Assembly: GCA_964611345.1 (NCBI GenBank)
Contig: CAZSYU010000008.1
Location: 10,640 to 74,639 of the forward strand
DNA: 64,000 nucleotides
Direction: 5' to 3'
DNA from: JALZVT01 sp964611345
GTDB lineage: Bacteria > Pseudomonadota > Gammaproteobacteria > Pseudomonadales > Azotimanducaceae
The notes under the pieces are model-generated. The model ran no database searches. It had not been told where the DNA came from and saw only the letters and a list, made by a program, of their open reading frames with translations. Of this stretch, positions 53,689 to 61,975 are shown in pieces. The position numbers were made by a program, and so were the translations under genes. Each line of letters begins with the position of its first letter. Position 1 is the stretch's first letter.

Positions 53689-53708
53689 TCTGGAGGTTTG
53701 GTGCCCGG

Positions 53709-54377
53709 TTAGTTGCGTAGCTCGATGCCGTCAGGGCTGGCGAGTACAACCGTGTCGGCGGCCTGAGCAGCGAACACACCGTTGCATACCGTACCGACCA
53801 GATTGTTGATATAAGTCTCGAGCTTTGCTGGTTCTTCGATGCGCAAACCGTGTACATCCAGAATGTGGTTGCCATTGTCGGTGACAAAATCCTCGCGCCA
53901 GATCGGCTCTCCGCCAATGCCAGCCAGCTTGCGCGCTACTAATCCTCGAGCCATGGGTATCACTTCGACAGGCAGTGGATAGGCACCCAGCACAGCCACG
54001 GCCTTTGATGCATCTGCGATACAGATGAAGCATTCGCTCGATGCGGCAACGATTTTCTCGCGAGCGAGCGCACCGCCGCCACCCTTGATCAGAGCGCGTT
54101 GCGGGTCGATCTCGTCGGCGCCATCCACGTAAACTGCAATCTCGGTTACTGCATTGATGTCAACGACCCTAATGCCGTGGCTCTCAAGGCGTTGCTGGGT
54201 AGCTTTGCTGCTTGCAACTGCTGCATCAAACCGGTGCTTTTCAGAGGCGAGCAGATCAACAAAGTAGTTGGCCGTAGTGCCTGTGCCCACCCCAATGACG
54301 CTATTGCGTCCGAAATCTTTGGCGATTAACTCGAGAGCTGCCTCCGCCGCGCTGCGTTTAAGAGTATCTTGGTCCAT
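53709..54377 (-). CDS. rpiA: Ribose-5-phosphate isomerase A
   Basis: Interconverts ribose-5- and ribulose-5-phosphate. 222 residues from ATG 54377: NSVIGVGTGTTANYFVDLLA, YVDGADEIDPQRALIKGGGG, ALAREKIVAASSECF and GEPIWREDFVTDNGNHILDV. The internal ATG fits the family start and has GGAAG upstream. Divergent from ilvA, convergent with the dehydrogenase gene. Confidence 0.96.
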   Translation of the reverse strand: MDQDTLKRSAAEAALELIAKDFGRNSVIGVGTGTTANYFVDLLASEKHRFDAAVASSKATQQRLESHGIRVVDINAVTEIAVYVDGADEIDPQRALIKGGGGALAREKIVAASSECFICIADASKAVAVLGAYPLPVEVIPMARGLVARKLAGIGGEPIWREDFVTDNGNHILDVHGLRIEEPAKLETYINNLVGTVCNGVFAAQAADTVVLASPDGIELRN

Positions 54378-54469
54378 AATCGCGACCACTTCCCCCCCAA
54401 TGTATGGCCAAAAAAGTATGCCTAAAATGTGTGCCGAAAACGTAAGCCCCAATAGAAGTAGTGCCGATA

Positions 54470-55987
54470 ATGCTTGAACGCTATGTCAAAAAAATTCTAT
54501 CGTCGCGCGTTTACGACTTGGCGCAGGAGTCCCCTTTGCAGCTTGCACAGGGTTTGAGCGAGCGCATGGCCAACAACATTTTGCTCAAGCGCGAAGACCT
54601 GCAGAGTGTGTTCTCCTTCAAGTTGCGCGGAGCATATAACAAGATGGCGCAGCTTTCGCCAGACCAGGCGGAGATCGGCGTGATTACCGCATCTGCCGGA
54701 AATCATGCTCAGGGCGTTGCTCTCGCAGCCTCTTCGTTGGGTATGAAGGCGACGGTTGTCATGGGCCGGAATACCCCCGATATCAAGGTGGACGCGGTGC
54801 GTCGGCACGGGGCGAAAGTGGTGCTGCACGGTGACGGTTACGACGCAGCGTCAGCGCACGCTCATGAACTTGCCCAACGTGAGGGCTTTACCTACGTGCA
54901 TCCGTTTGATGATCCTGAGGTTATTGCCGGGCAGGGCACAGTGGGTATGGAGATTCTAAACCAGCACAGCGGTGCGCTGGATGCCATTTATGTACCCGTT
55001 GGTGGTGGTGGATTAATTGGTGGCATTGCCGCGTACGTTAAGTATCTGCGCCCGGAAGTACAGGTGATCGGTGTTGAGGCTGAAGGGTCTGCCTGTCTGC
55101 AGGCCGCGCTGCAAGCTGGTCGCCGCATTCGATTGCCCGCCGAAACGCTTGACCTCTTTGCAGATGGTGTGTCCGTCGCGCAAATAGGCAAAGAGAATTT
55201 TTCGATTGCCCGAAAATTTGTGGATGAGGTTGTGACCGTCAGCACCGATGAAATCTGCGGTGCGGTAAAAGATGTGTTTGATGACACTAGAGTGTTGGCC
55301 GAACCCTCGGGTGCCCTGGCTATTGCGGGTATGAAGAAACATGTGGCGATTGCACAAAAACGCGGCCAAACGCTGGTGGCAATTGTGAGTGGCGCTAACG
55401 TTAATTTTGATCGCCTGCGACATATCTCCGAGCGCGCCGAGCTGGGCGAAGCCCGAGAGGCAATTCTTGGGGTTTCGATTCCGGAACAGGCCGGCAGCTT
55501 TCATCGGTTTTGTAAGCAGTTGGGGAAGCGTGGCATTACGGAGTTTAACTATCGCTATGCAGGCGGCAGTGACGCCCAGGTTTATGTGGGCTTAAAAACC
55601 GATACGCTGGCCGATCGAGCGGCGTTGGTAGGCAAACTACGCGCCGCCCACTACGCGGTCGAAGACATGACGGACAACGAGGCTGCCAAACTGCATGTAC
55701 GGCACATGGTAGGTGGTCGGGGTCGGGATACGGAAAGCGAGCTGCTATACCGGTTCGAGTTTCCGGAGCGTCCGGGTGCGCTGCTTAAGTTTTTGACAGT
55801 TCTGGGTAAGCGCTGGAACATCAGTATGTTCCACTATCGCAACCACGGTGCCGCCTGGGGTCGAGTGCTGATCGGTTTTCAGGCGGCACCTGCTGATGCG
55901 CGCAAGTTGCAGGCGTACCTGAAAAAAATTGGTTATCGTTTTTGGGAGGAAAGCGACAACCCGGCCTATCAGTTGTTCTTACGTTAG
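54470..55987 (+). CDS. ilvA: Biosynthetic threonine ammonia-lyase
   Basis: PLP enzyme converting threonine to 2-oxobutyrate for isoleucine. 505 residues from ATG 54470 (GTG 54461 also possible). PLP lysine in VFSFKLRGAYNKM, SAGNHAQGVALAASSLG, PVGGGGLIGGIAAYVK and AEPSGALAIAGMKK; then two C-terminal ACT-like regulatory segments (LGVSIPEQAGSFHRFCKQLG and RFEFPERPGALLKFLTVLG), as expected for an isoleucine-inhibited form. Followed by a large hairpin. Confidence 0.96.
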   Translation: MLERYVKKILSSRVYDLAQESPLQLAQGLSERMANNILLKREDLQSVFSFKLRGAYNKMAQLSPDQAEIGVITASAGNHAQGVALAASSLGMKATVVMGRNTPDIKVDAVRRHGAKVVLHGDGYDAASAHAHELAQREGFTYVHPFDDPEVIAGQGTVGMEILNQHSGALDAIYVPVGGGGLIGGIAAYVKYLRPEVQVIGVEAEGSACLQAALQAGRRIRLPAETLDLFADGVSVAQIGKENFSIARKFVDEVVTVSTDEICGAVKDVFDDTRVLAEPSGALAIAGMKKHVAIAQKRGQTLVAIVSGANVNFDRLRHISERAELGEAREAILGVSIPEQAGSFHRFCKQLGKRGITEFNYRYAGGSDAQVYVGLKTDTLADRAALVGKLRAAHYAVEDMTDNEAAKLHVRHMVGGRGRDTESELLYRFEFPERPGALLKFLTVLGKRWNISMFHYRNHGAAWGRVLIGFQAAPADARKLQAYLKKIGYRFWEESDNPAYQLFLR

Positions 55988-55990
55988 CGT

Positions 55991-56040
55991 GGTGCCCCTC
56001 CCTCCAGAGAGGGGAGGGGAGAGAGGGAGGGAGGAGCACC
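55991..56040. terminator. Large GC-rich hairpin with a G-quadruplex-type purine tract
   Basis: Starts 4 bp after the ilvA stop. Stem GGTGC + C/A mismatch + 9 bp (55991-56005 with 56026-56040), 20-nt loop. The plus strand also carries GGGG-A-GGGG-AGAGA-GGG-A-GGG at 56011-56031. It lies between convergent ilvA and def, so a bidirectional terminator is likely, but there is no T-run. Confidence 0.55.
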
Positions 56041-56148
56041 ATGCGTATATCTCTGACACCGCGCGAGACGATTGGTTGCAACAGACGGCAAAAAAATTGA
56101 CGTAATCAGGGTGATGCCTTCGGAGTGCTCCTGGAGCGTCAGGGTGGT

Positions 56149-56730
56149 TCAATCAAGCTCTGAGGCATCAGCTTGCACGAGAGGATGTGTTTGCCATGAG
56201 TCATTGTGGCGAGCCAGTTCTGTTTCGAACATGAGTAACGCCGGGTCCTTCACGCGATCGACGTAAAGCACGCCATCCAGGTGGTCAAACTCGTGTTGCA
56301 AGACGGTAGCGTGAAAGCCGCGCAGCTCGAGGCGCTGCGAAGCGCCTTCGATGTCGGTGTAATTTACCGCAATGTGTTGCGGACGCTCGACGTAACCACG
56401 CAACCCGGGCACAGACAAACACCCCTCCCAGAAGCCCGCTGTGGGCGTGGGTGTCAGTACTTCTATGCTGGGGTTTACAAACACGGTTAAAGGCATGCTT
56501 TCGAGTTCGCCGTAGCGTCCTGGAGTTTGCGTGATTTCGATTAAGGCGATCCGCCAGGGTTCCTTTATTTGCGGTGCCGCCAGGCCAACACCACCGTAGT
56601 CATGCAGTGTGTCCTGCATATCAATCAACAGCTGGGCTAGCCAGGCGCTGTTTAGTTCGTCCAGCGGTAGCTCTTTGGCGGGTTGCCGTAAAAAGGGATG
56701 ACCCATTCGAATGATGCGGCGTACTGGCAT
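56149..56730 (-). CDS. def: Peptide deformylase
   Basis: Removes the formyl group from nascent proteins. All three motifs are present in 193 residues: GGVGLAAPQIK, EGCLSVPGLRG and QHEFDHLDG, giving the Cys and two His metal ligands. The usual partner fmt is not adjacent, so this may be a second, paralogous deformylase; that is inference. Convergent with ilvA, downstream of ygfA. Confidence 0.94.
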   Translation of the reverse strand: MPVRRIIRMGHPFLRQPAKELPLDELNSAWLAQLLIDMQDTLHDYGGVGLAAPQIKEPWRIALIEITQTPGRYGELESMPLTVFVNPSIEVLTPTPTAGFWEGCLSVPGLRGYVERPQHIAVNYTDIEGASQRLELRGFHATVLQHEFDHLDGVLYVDRVKDPALLMFETELARHNDSWQTHPLVQADASELD

Positions 56731-56773
56731 ATTTTGTTCAACTTAGAGCGGCGGTTTAGAGTGGGATTTCGGT

Positions 56774-57448
56774 TCAGGTTAAACAAAGCTTGCCTCGAGT
56801 GCTAAAGCCGCGCACCCGCTGTTCGGTGATTACTCCATCCAGTGGTTTGTCCCAGGCATCAACGGGCAAAGTCTCTGCGCTGGACACGCTGGTCAAATGC
56901 TGCAACTCATGCGCCAGACCGATCCGTAAGGCGGGTTTCGACCGTTCGAGTGGATTGTTGTACCGGTCATAAAATCCACCACCCATGCCCAGCCGGTTGC
57001 CGCTGCGGTCGAACCCGACTAGTGGTGTGAACACGACGTCGGGTACGAAGATGGGACTAACGCCTGGATGTTGTGACCTTGGGCAACGAGGTTCCAGCAG
57101 GTCGTAGTGGCCGCGCACCAGCGTTGTGCCAGACGTGAATGGCGCAAAGTACATTTTTAGGTGCAACGGGCGTTGACGCGGTACATTGCGGTGCAAGCAA
57201 GGCAATCCCACGAGCAGATTTAAGGATAAAAGTTTGTTGATCAGCGGCCAGGTGTTGATCTCACCGTCGGCGGCCAAGTACAGCGCAAAGCGTCTAAAAC
57301 GCAGGGTTAGCAGAGTTTGCAGTGTGTTTTGTGTCAGGCTTTTGGCATGTGCATGCTGTTGGCTGGGGGTTAGTGCACGCCGCGCGCTGCGCAGCTTACG
57401 GCGCAGTGTCGACTTGCTTGTGGCGCTGCTTGGATTGGGAGGGCTCAT
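56774..57448 (-). CDS. ygfA: 5-formyltetrahydrofolate cyclo-ligase
   Basis: Converts 5-formyl-THF to 5,10-methenyl-THF with ATP. 224 residues from ATG 57448 (GTG 57457 in frame). Basic N-terminus KSTLRRKLRSARRALTPSQQ, then FALYLAADGEINTWPLI, VVFTPLVGFDRSGNRLGMGGGFYDR (family signature) and LPVDAWDKPLDGVITEQ. It stands directly downstream of the 6S RNA, the conserved ssrS-ygfA arrangement. Confidence 0.94.
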   Translation of the reverse strand: MSPPNPSSATSKSTLRRKLRSARRALTPSQQHAHAKSLTQNTLQTLLTLRFRRFALYLAADGEINTWPLINKLLSLNLLVGLPCLHRNVPRQRPLHLKMYFAPFTSGTTLVRGHYDLLEPRCPRSQHPGVSPIFVPDVVFTPLVGFDRSGNRLGMGGGFYDRYNNPLERSKPALRIGLAHELQHLTSVSSAETLPVDAWDKPLDGVITEQRVRGFSTRGKLCLT

Positions 57449-57524
57449 CGAATGCACTGACGGGCAGAATACGAATACGCGAAAAACGAATAGACAGAAA
57501 ACGAGTGCGTAAAAGAAAGGGGGT

Positions 57525-57749
57525 GTTCCCGAGAATGCCGCTGCTTGGTTGGCCCTGAACCGTAGTGGTTCAAGGCGGAGGTCTGTGTCATGTCATAGGC
57601 GTCCCAATCTACGTGGAGAGATGGTCAAACGAGAGAACTCGCCTAACGGGCTTTCCGCGCTTGGGCTGGCACATAGCGCACAACGACAAAACCTCCTAGG
57701 TTTTTATAACGGCTCAAGGACGACACCAACTGGCGAGCACCCCAGGAAC
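57525..57749 (-). ncRNA. ssrS: 6S RNA
   Basis: Regulatory RNA that binds RNA polymerase sigma-70 holoenzyme. Located between zapA and ygfA, its conserved site. On the minus strand, TGCTCGCCAG and CCTTGAGCCG near the 5' end resemble the E. coli 5' half, and GCCTTGAACC with GGTTCAGGG resemble the 3' half. The ends pair: GTTCCTGGGG with CTCGGGAAC. A TATACT -10 box at 57756-57761 is about 7 nt before the inferred start. By these ends it is about 225 nt, longer than the 183-184 nt of E. coli. Confidence 0.8.
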
Positions 57750-57755
57750 GAGGCG

Positions 57756-57761
57756 AGTATA
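57756..57761 (-). promoter_or_regulatory. -10 box of the 6S RNA promoter
   Basis: TATACT on the minus strand, 6 to 7 nt before the 5' end inferred from stem pairing. The -35 region is not clear; ACTGTT at 57779-57784 would be at 17-bp spacing. Confidence 0.5.
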
Positions 57762-57906
57762 TCCCACTTTTACTGAACAACAGTGATCACAGGGAGGACT
57801 TTCCCGGTTTCTTTGGCGGTTTTGGTCAAATCGCTCTGTTTCGAGGCCAGACTGTGCGCTGGTTCTCAATCAGGGCTCTGCTCCGGGTGGTGAGCGTCGC
57901 GCCGTA

Positions 57907-58227
57907 TTAGAGGCTTAACTGCTTGTTGGCGGCCAGGGCTTCGCTAATACGATCAACCAAACCCGTGGCGCGGTTTTCGATGATGTCTTTGCTCACGCCC
58001 ACTGTGCCTTGGCTGCGCACGAGTTCATGGCTCAGATTCAATCCAGCCATGACAGCGATTCGATCCGCACCAAAGACTTTTCCTGAATCACGAATCTCGC
58101 TCATTCGTTCGTCCAGGATGCGCGCCGATTTAGTGAGTTCGTCTACTTCATCCGCTGGGGCGCTGACCTGATATTCCTTATCGAGTATGCGTACGCTGAC
58201 GGTGGTGATGTCTTTATCTTGCTTCAT
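57907..58227 (-). CDS. zapA: Cell division protein ZapA
   Basis: Promotes FtsZ bundling at the division ring. 106 residues: TTVSVRILDKEYQVSAPADEV, then LTKSARILDERMSEIRDSG, and AVMAGLNLSHELVRS, followed by a C-terminal coiled-coil stretch. Length and motifs are typical. It lies 14 bp after a ZapB-like gene and immediately upstream of the 6S RNA. Confidence 0.93.
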   Translation of the reverse strand: MKQDKDITTVSVRILDKEYQVSAPADEVDELTKSARILDERMSEIRDSGKVFGADRIAVMAGLNLSHELVRSQGTVGVSKDIIENRATGLVDRISEALAANKQLSL

Positions 58228-58241
58228 GAGATACTTTTTAA

Positions 58242-58448
58242 TCAGTCTTGTTCGAGTGACTTTAGCCGGGTGATCATGGACTCAACCCGAGATTTTGCCA
58301 GTTCGTTTTTCTCGATGAGCTTTGCGCGCTCAGTGGTCCAGGTTTGTTGCTGTGCGCGCAGGGCCTTGTTCTCGCGGCCAAGGGTGTTGCACAGGTCGAT
58401 CAGTTCGTCGACTTTTTGTTCCAGAGCGGTGAATTCGCCGGCAGCCAT
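58242..58448 (-). CDS. ZapB-like coiled-coil protein (TIGR02449 type)
   Basis: 68 residues, nearly all predicted coiled coil: FTALEQKVDELIDLCNTLG, RENKALRAQQQTWTTERAKL, IEKNELAKSRVESMITRLKSL. Small coiled-coil proteins of this type sit directly upstream of zapA in pseudomonads and are thought to take part in division, but direct evidence is limited. Divergent from ygfB across 129 bp. Confidence 0.82.
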   Translation of the reverse strand: MAAGEFTALEQKVDELIDLCNTLGRENKALRAQQQTWTTERAKLIEKNELAKSRVESMITRLKSLEQD

Positions 58449-58577
58449 ATGAATGTTTGTAGTGACAATAACAGGAGGACAAGTTTCACTCTAATTGGTT
58501 AGCTTGTGAAGCGATTTGATAAGATGCCGGCCCACTTTTCGTCGCGCTCGACGCGGTTTTAAGGAGATATCAGCACT

Positions 58578-59123
58578 GTGACGCTCGAATTTCATGGTTC
58601 TACCCCCGATATCTATGAATTAGGGCAGCTCGCGGAGCAGGCTGCGAGGGGTATTTCGACCACGGAGCTGCACGGTGCGCTCTGTGGCGTGTTTGCCGCG
58701 GGTGGGACTCAGGCTGACCTGATTGGCCTGGTCGGGGAGGATTCCCTGGCCGATCAAGACAGCCTGGCGGCGCTCTGGCATGCCTGTCTGACGGTGGCTT
58801 ACAGCCATGATCTGGATTTCGTGCCCGTGCTCAATGTGGCCGATGACGACCATGTTGCCACCCGGGTAGATGCTCTGGCGCAGTGGAGTGCTACCTTCCT
58901 GGCGGGCTATACGCGGCTGAAGGAGTTTGGCCAGATTGTCGGCGACACCAAGGAGATTCTGCAGGACCTTGCCAGAGTGGCCCAGGCAGAGACAGATATG
59001 GATGAATCTGAAGCCAATGAGGCTGACTATGTGGAGCTTTATGAGTTTGTGCGGGTAGCTGGTCTGTTGCTGTTTACCGACGTCATCGAGAGCGATGCCG
59101 ACGCCGAAGACACCCTGCATTAG
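58578..59123 (+). CDS. ygfB: UPF0149 family protein YgfB
   Basis: 181 residues, GTG start with AAGGAG 12 to 17 nt upstream. Family features: STTELHGALCGVFAAGG, SLAALWHACLTVAYSHDLDFVPVL, ALAQWSATFLAGYT and the acidic end of the domain with ADYVELYEFVRVAGLLLFTD. In P. aeruginosa YgfB represses an AlpA-controlled beta-lactam resistance/lysis pathway; whether that holds here is unknown. Conserved as ygfB-pepP-ubiH. Confidence 0.93.
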   Translation: MTLEFHGSTPDIYELGQLAEQAARGISTTELHGALCGVFAAGGTQADLIGLVGEDSLADQDSLAALWHACLTVAYSHDLDFVPVLNVADDDHVATRVDALAQWSATFLAGYTRLKEFGQIVGDTKEILQDLARVAQAETDMDESEANEADYVELYEFVRVAGLLLFTDVIESDADAEDTLH

Positions 59124-59136
59124 GTCGCTTACAGCC

Positions 59137-60684
59137 GTGCCCCCCAAAAAGACCGCAAAACCCTCTAAGACTCCTAAACGGAAGCAGTCTGTGCCCCAGA
59201 AGGTGGTAAGAAAAAAGGCGGTAAAGTCCAAGGCTGCCAAAACTAAAGCCCAAACAAAAACCAAGAAGGTCGCTCGGAAAGGGGCAGGCAAGACCAGAGT
59301 TGCGCGCCGCAGCGCCCGCACTCCCAGTGCAACAATTGCGGCTGCCCTGGCAAGTCCGCCACCACCGCGCATCACTCGGCAGGAGTATCAGCGTCGGCGG
59401 TTGCGTCTGATGGCGATGATGGAGCCAGGTACTATTGCCCTTATCCCGGCAGCCAAGATCGCCAAGCGAACCCGCGTTACCGATTACCCCTTTCGTCAGG
59501 ACAGTGATTTCTATTACCTCACTGGCTTCGAAGAGCCAGACGGCGTGTTGGTACTCACTCCTGACAGGCAGCATGGCGAAGTCATCCTGTTTTGTGCAGA
59601 GCGCGACGCCCACAAAGAGCAATGGGATGGCGAAATACTCGGTCCGGAGCGTGCGATTGAGGTACTCGGACTTGATGACGCGTTCCCCCGTGCCGACATG
59701 CAAGACATTTTGCCTGGGTTGCTGGAAGGCAAGGAGCGTATTTATATCACCCTGGGGGAGTACGCCGCCTTCGATGCGCAGCTTATGGGCTGGGTACAAC
59801 GCATGCGCACCAGAGAATCGGGTGCTGCGATTCCCCCGGGCGAATTTGTCGCCCTAAAACACCTATTGCACGAAATGCGTCTGTATAAGTCGGCGGGAGA
59901 AATTCGGTTGATGGAGCGGGCGGCGCAAATTAGCGCCTCCGCACATGGGCGTGCCATGCGGGCCTGTGCGCCAGGCCAAAACGAGAGTCACCTCGAGGCC
60001 GAACTCATCTATGAGTTTATGCGGCAAGGTGCGCGTACGCCGGCGTATTCAAGCATTGTTGGTGCCGGTAGCAACGCTTGCGTTATGCATTACGCGGCAA
60101 ATAACGCGCCACTCAAACGTGGTGATCTGGTGTTGGTCGACGCTGGAGCAGAGTACCAATACTACGCCTCTGATATTACCCGTACCTTTCCTGTGAGCGG
60201 CAAGTTCAACGCCGCCCAGCAGGCGGTTTACGAAGTTGTCCTTAATGCCCAGACTGAGGCGATCAACGCAGCCCGCCTGGGCAATCACTTTGATATGCCT
60301 CATCAGTCGGCGCTCGCGACTCTGGTGCAGGGGCTCATAGACCTCAGACTGTTAAAAGGCTCGGTGGACGGTGCCATTGAGAGTGGCGCGTACCGATCAT
60401 TCTGTCCTTCCAAAACATCGCACTGGCTCGGCATTGATGTGCATGACGCCGGAGACTATCGAGTAGGTGGCGCATGGCGCGAACTGGAATCCAGCATGGT
60501 TATCACCGTGGAGCCGGGCATCTACATACCTGCTGATCTGCCGGGGATTGCGGCGAAGTGGCGCGGGATCGGTGTGCGTATTGAAGATGAAGTGCTGATC
60601 ACGCGAGACGGGCCTCGGGTACTCACCTCGGGCGCACCAAAGACGGCCAAAGACATTCACGCCATGATGCGCCGCAAACTGTGA
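59137..60684 (+). CDS. pepP: Xaa-Pro aminopeptidase P with basic, histone-H1-like N-terminus
   Basis: Metallopeptidase removing N-terminal residues before proline. The catalytic body from about residue 79 (ITRQEYQRRRLRL) matches E. coli PepP from its start: DYPFRQDSDFYYLTGF, metal ligands in LVLVDAGAEYQYYASDITRTFP, HWLGIDVHDAG, TVEPGIYIP and GIRIED-like GVRIEDEVLITRDG. Residues 1-78 are extra: the first 61 contain 18 Lys and 7 Arg and no acidic residue (KAVKSKAAKTKAQTKTKKVA). Total 515 residues against 441 in E. coli. Start GTG 59137 (ATG 59095 also in frame). Overlaps ubiH by 4 bp. Confidence 0.93.
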   Translation: MPPKKTAKPSKTPKRKQSVPQKVVRKKAVKSKAAKTKAQTKTKKVARKGAGKTRVARRSARTPSATIAAALASPPPPRITRQEYQRRRLRLMAMMEPGTIALIPAAKIAKRTRVTDYPFRQDSDFYYLTGFEEPDGVLVLTPDRQHGEVILFCAERDAHKEQWDGEILGPERAIEVLGLDDAFPRADMQDILPGLLEGKERIYITLGEYAAFDAQLMGWVQRMRTRESGAAIPPGEFVALKHLLHEMRLYKSAGEIRLMERAAQISASAHGRAMRACAPGQNESHLEAELIYEFMRQGARTPAYSSIVGAGSNACVMHYAANNAPLKRGDLVLVDAGAEYQYYASDITRTFPVSGKFNAAQQAVYEVVLNAQTEAINAARLGNHFDMPHQSALATLVQGLIDLRLLKGSVDGAIESGAYRSFCPSKTSHWLGIDVHDAGDYRVGGAWRELESSMVITVEPGIYIPADLPGIAAKWRGIGVRIEDEVLITRDGPRVLTSGAPKTAKDIHAMMRRKL

Positions 60685-61922
60685 GCGATACACACCAGGA
60701 GTTTGACTACGCGGTGGTGGGTGGTGGACCCGTTGGCGCCCTGATGGCGCTTGGTCTGTCGGCGCAGGGGCATCGGGTTGCACTGGTCGAGAGAGACGTT
60801 CCGGAGCTTGCAGGCGCGCCTTCCAATAGTTTGGGTGTCGATCCGCGGACGGTTGCGTTGTCGCTAGCTTCGAAAACCCTGCTCGAGGAGTTCAACGCCT
60901 GGCCAGTCAGCCATATCGGTGCCTTTGGGCACATGGAGGTATGGGAAGATCGCGGCACTTCGGTACTGTGCTTTGGTGCTGAAGATGTGGGTCAACAGAC
61001 GCTCGGTCATATTGCAGAAGTGGGTCCCTGGCGGGCGCAACTTTGGCAGGCACTCGAGGCTTCAGCGGTTACGCTGTTTGCGGGCGTTGCGGTGAGCTCT
61101 CTTAACCCGGCAACCCCCGGCGGCTATTCGCTAGCGCTTGCGGTGACACCATCAACCGCTGAACAGGCGGCGCAAACAGCGACTCTGCAGACGCGGCTGC
61201 TGATTGCTGCTGATGGCGCCAATTCGATTGTGCGGCGTGAGTTACGCGTGCCCATGGCGCTAACCGATACTGGCCAGCGCGCGCTTGCGTTTGCTGCACG
61301 CATGTCCGTGCCCCATGAGCACACGGCGTTTCAGCGATTTCTGGTAGATGGTCCGTTGGCGTTGTTGCCGCTGGCGGATGAACATCTGGTGTCTATTGTC
61401 TGGAGTGCTCGCAACGACCGCGCAGAAGAGCTTCTTGCGTTGTCGCCTGCGGGTCTGCAAAGCGCGCTAACCCAGGCGAGCGAACGACGCCTTGGAGATG
61501 TTGTGAGTACCCTGGCCCCTGTGAGCTTTCCGCTGCGGCAGGGGGTAATAAACAACTTTGCTCCCGCGGACGACGCAGTGTTTATTGGCGACGCTGCGCG
61601 GGTCGTCCATCCTCTTGCCGGGCAAGGCGTTAACCTTGGTTTTGAAGATGTCCGCGCGTTGCTGGCCTGCACCGATCCGGACGTTGCTGCTGGTGCTATG
61701 CCAGTGGCATCGAGACTCAGGCGGTTCGCCCGGTTGCGGCGCGCACGGTCGCGGCTGGCGGTAGCTGCTATGAGTGGGTTGGCGTTTGCCTACGCGGGGC
61801 AGTCACCTGCGATGCTGTGGGCCCGCAATGCGGCGACACGAGCCCTCGGAGAGCTGCCAGCTATGCGGCGGCAGTTAGTGCTTGAGGCAATGGGTTTGGG
61901 ACCAGTGGCACGCTCAAGCTAG
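60681..61922 (+). CDS. ubiH: 2-octaprenyl-6-methoxyphenol hydroxylase UbiH
   Basis: Flavoprotein monooxygenase of ubiquinone synthesis, membrane-associated. 413 residues; GTG 60681 overlaps the pepP stop (GTGA). FAD dinucleotide motif YAVVGGGPVGALMALGLSAQG, LLIAADGANSIVRREL (DG motif), and FIGDAARVVHPLAGQGVNLGFEDV. The sister hydroxylase gene ubiI, normally next, is missing, and gcvT follows after 53 bp; the call UbiH over UbiI rests on its position after pepP. Confidence 0.9.
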   Translation: MSDTHQEFDYAVVGGGPVGALMALGLSAQGHRVALVERDVPELAGAPSNSLGVDPRTVALSLASKTLLEEFNAWPVSHIGAFGHMEVWEDRGTSVLCFGAEDVGQQTLGHIAEVGPWRAQLWQALEASAVTLFAGVAVSSLNPATPGGYSLALAVTPSTAEQAAQTATLQTRLLIAADGANSIVRRELRVPMALTDTGQRALAFAARMSVPHEHTAFQRFLVDGPLALLPLADEHLVSIVWSARNDRAEELLALSPAGLQSALTQASERRLGDVVSTLAPVSFPLRQGVINNFAPADDAVFIGDAARVVHPLAGQGVNLGFEDVRALLACTDPDVAAGAMPVASRLRRFARLRRARSRLAVAAMSGLAFAYAGQSPAMLWARNAATRALGELPAMRRQLVLEAMGLGPVARSS

Positions 61923-61975
61923 CTATCTGTTGCTAAGCGTGCGCTACAATACAGTGAGCTATCAAAGGTGACTCA

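Noticed and set aside
61923..61975. Glycine riboswitch upstream of gcvT
   Set aside because: The gap is only 53 bp, too short for even a single aptamer.
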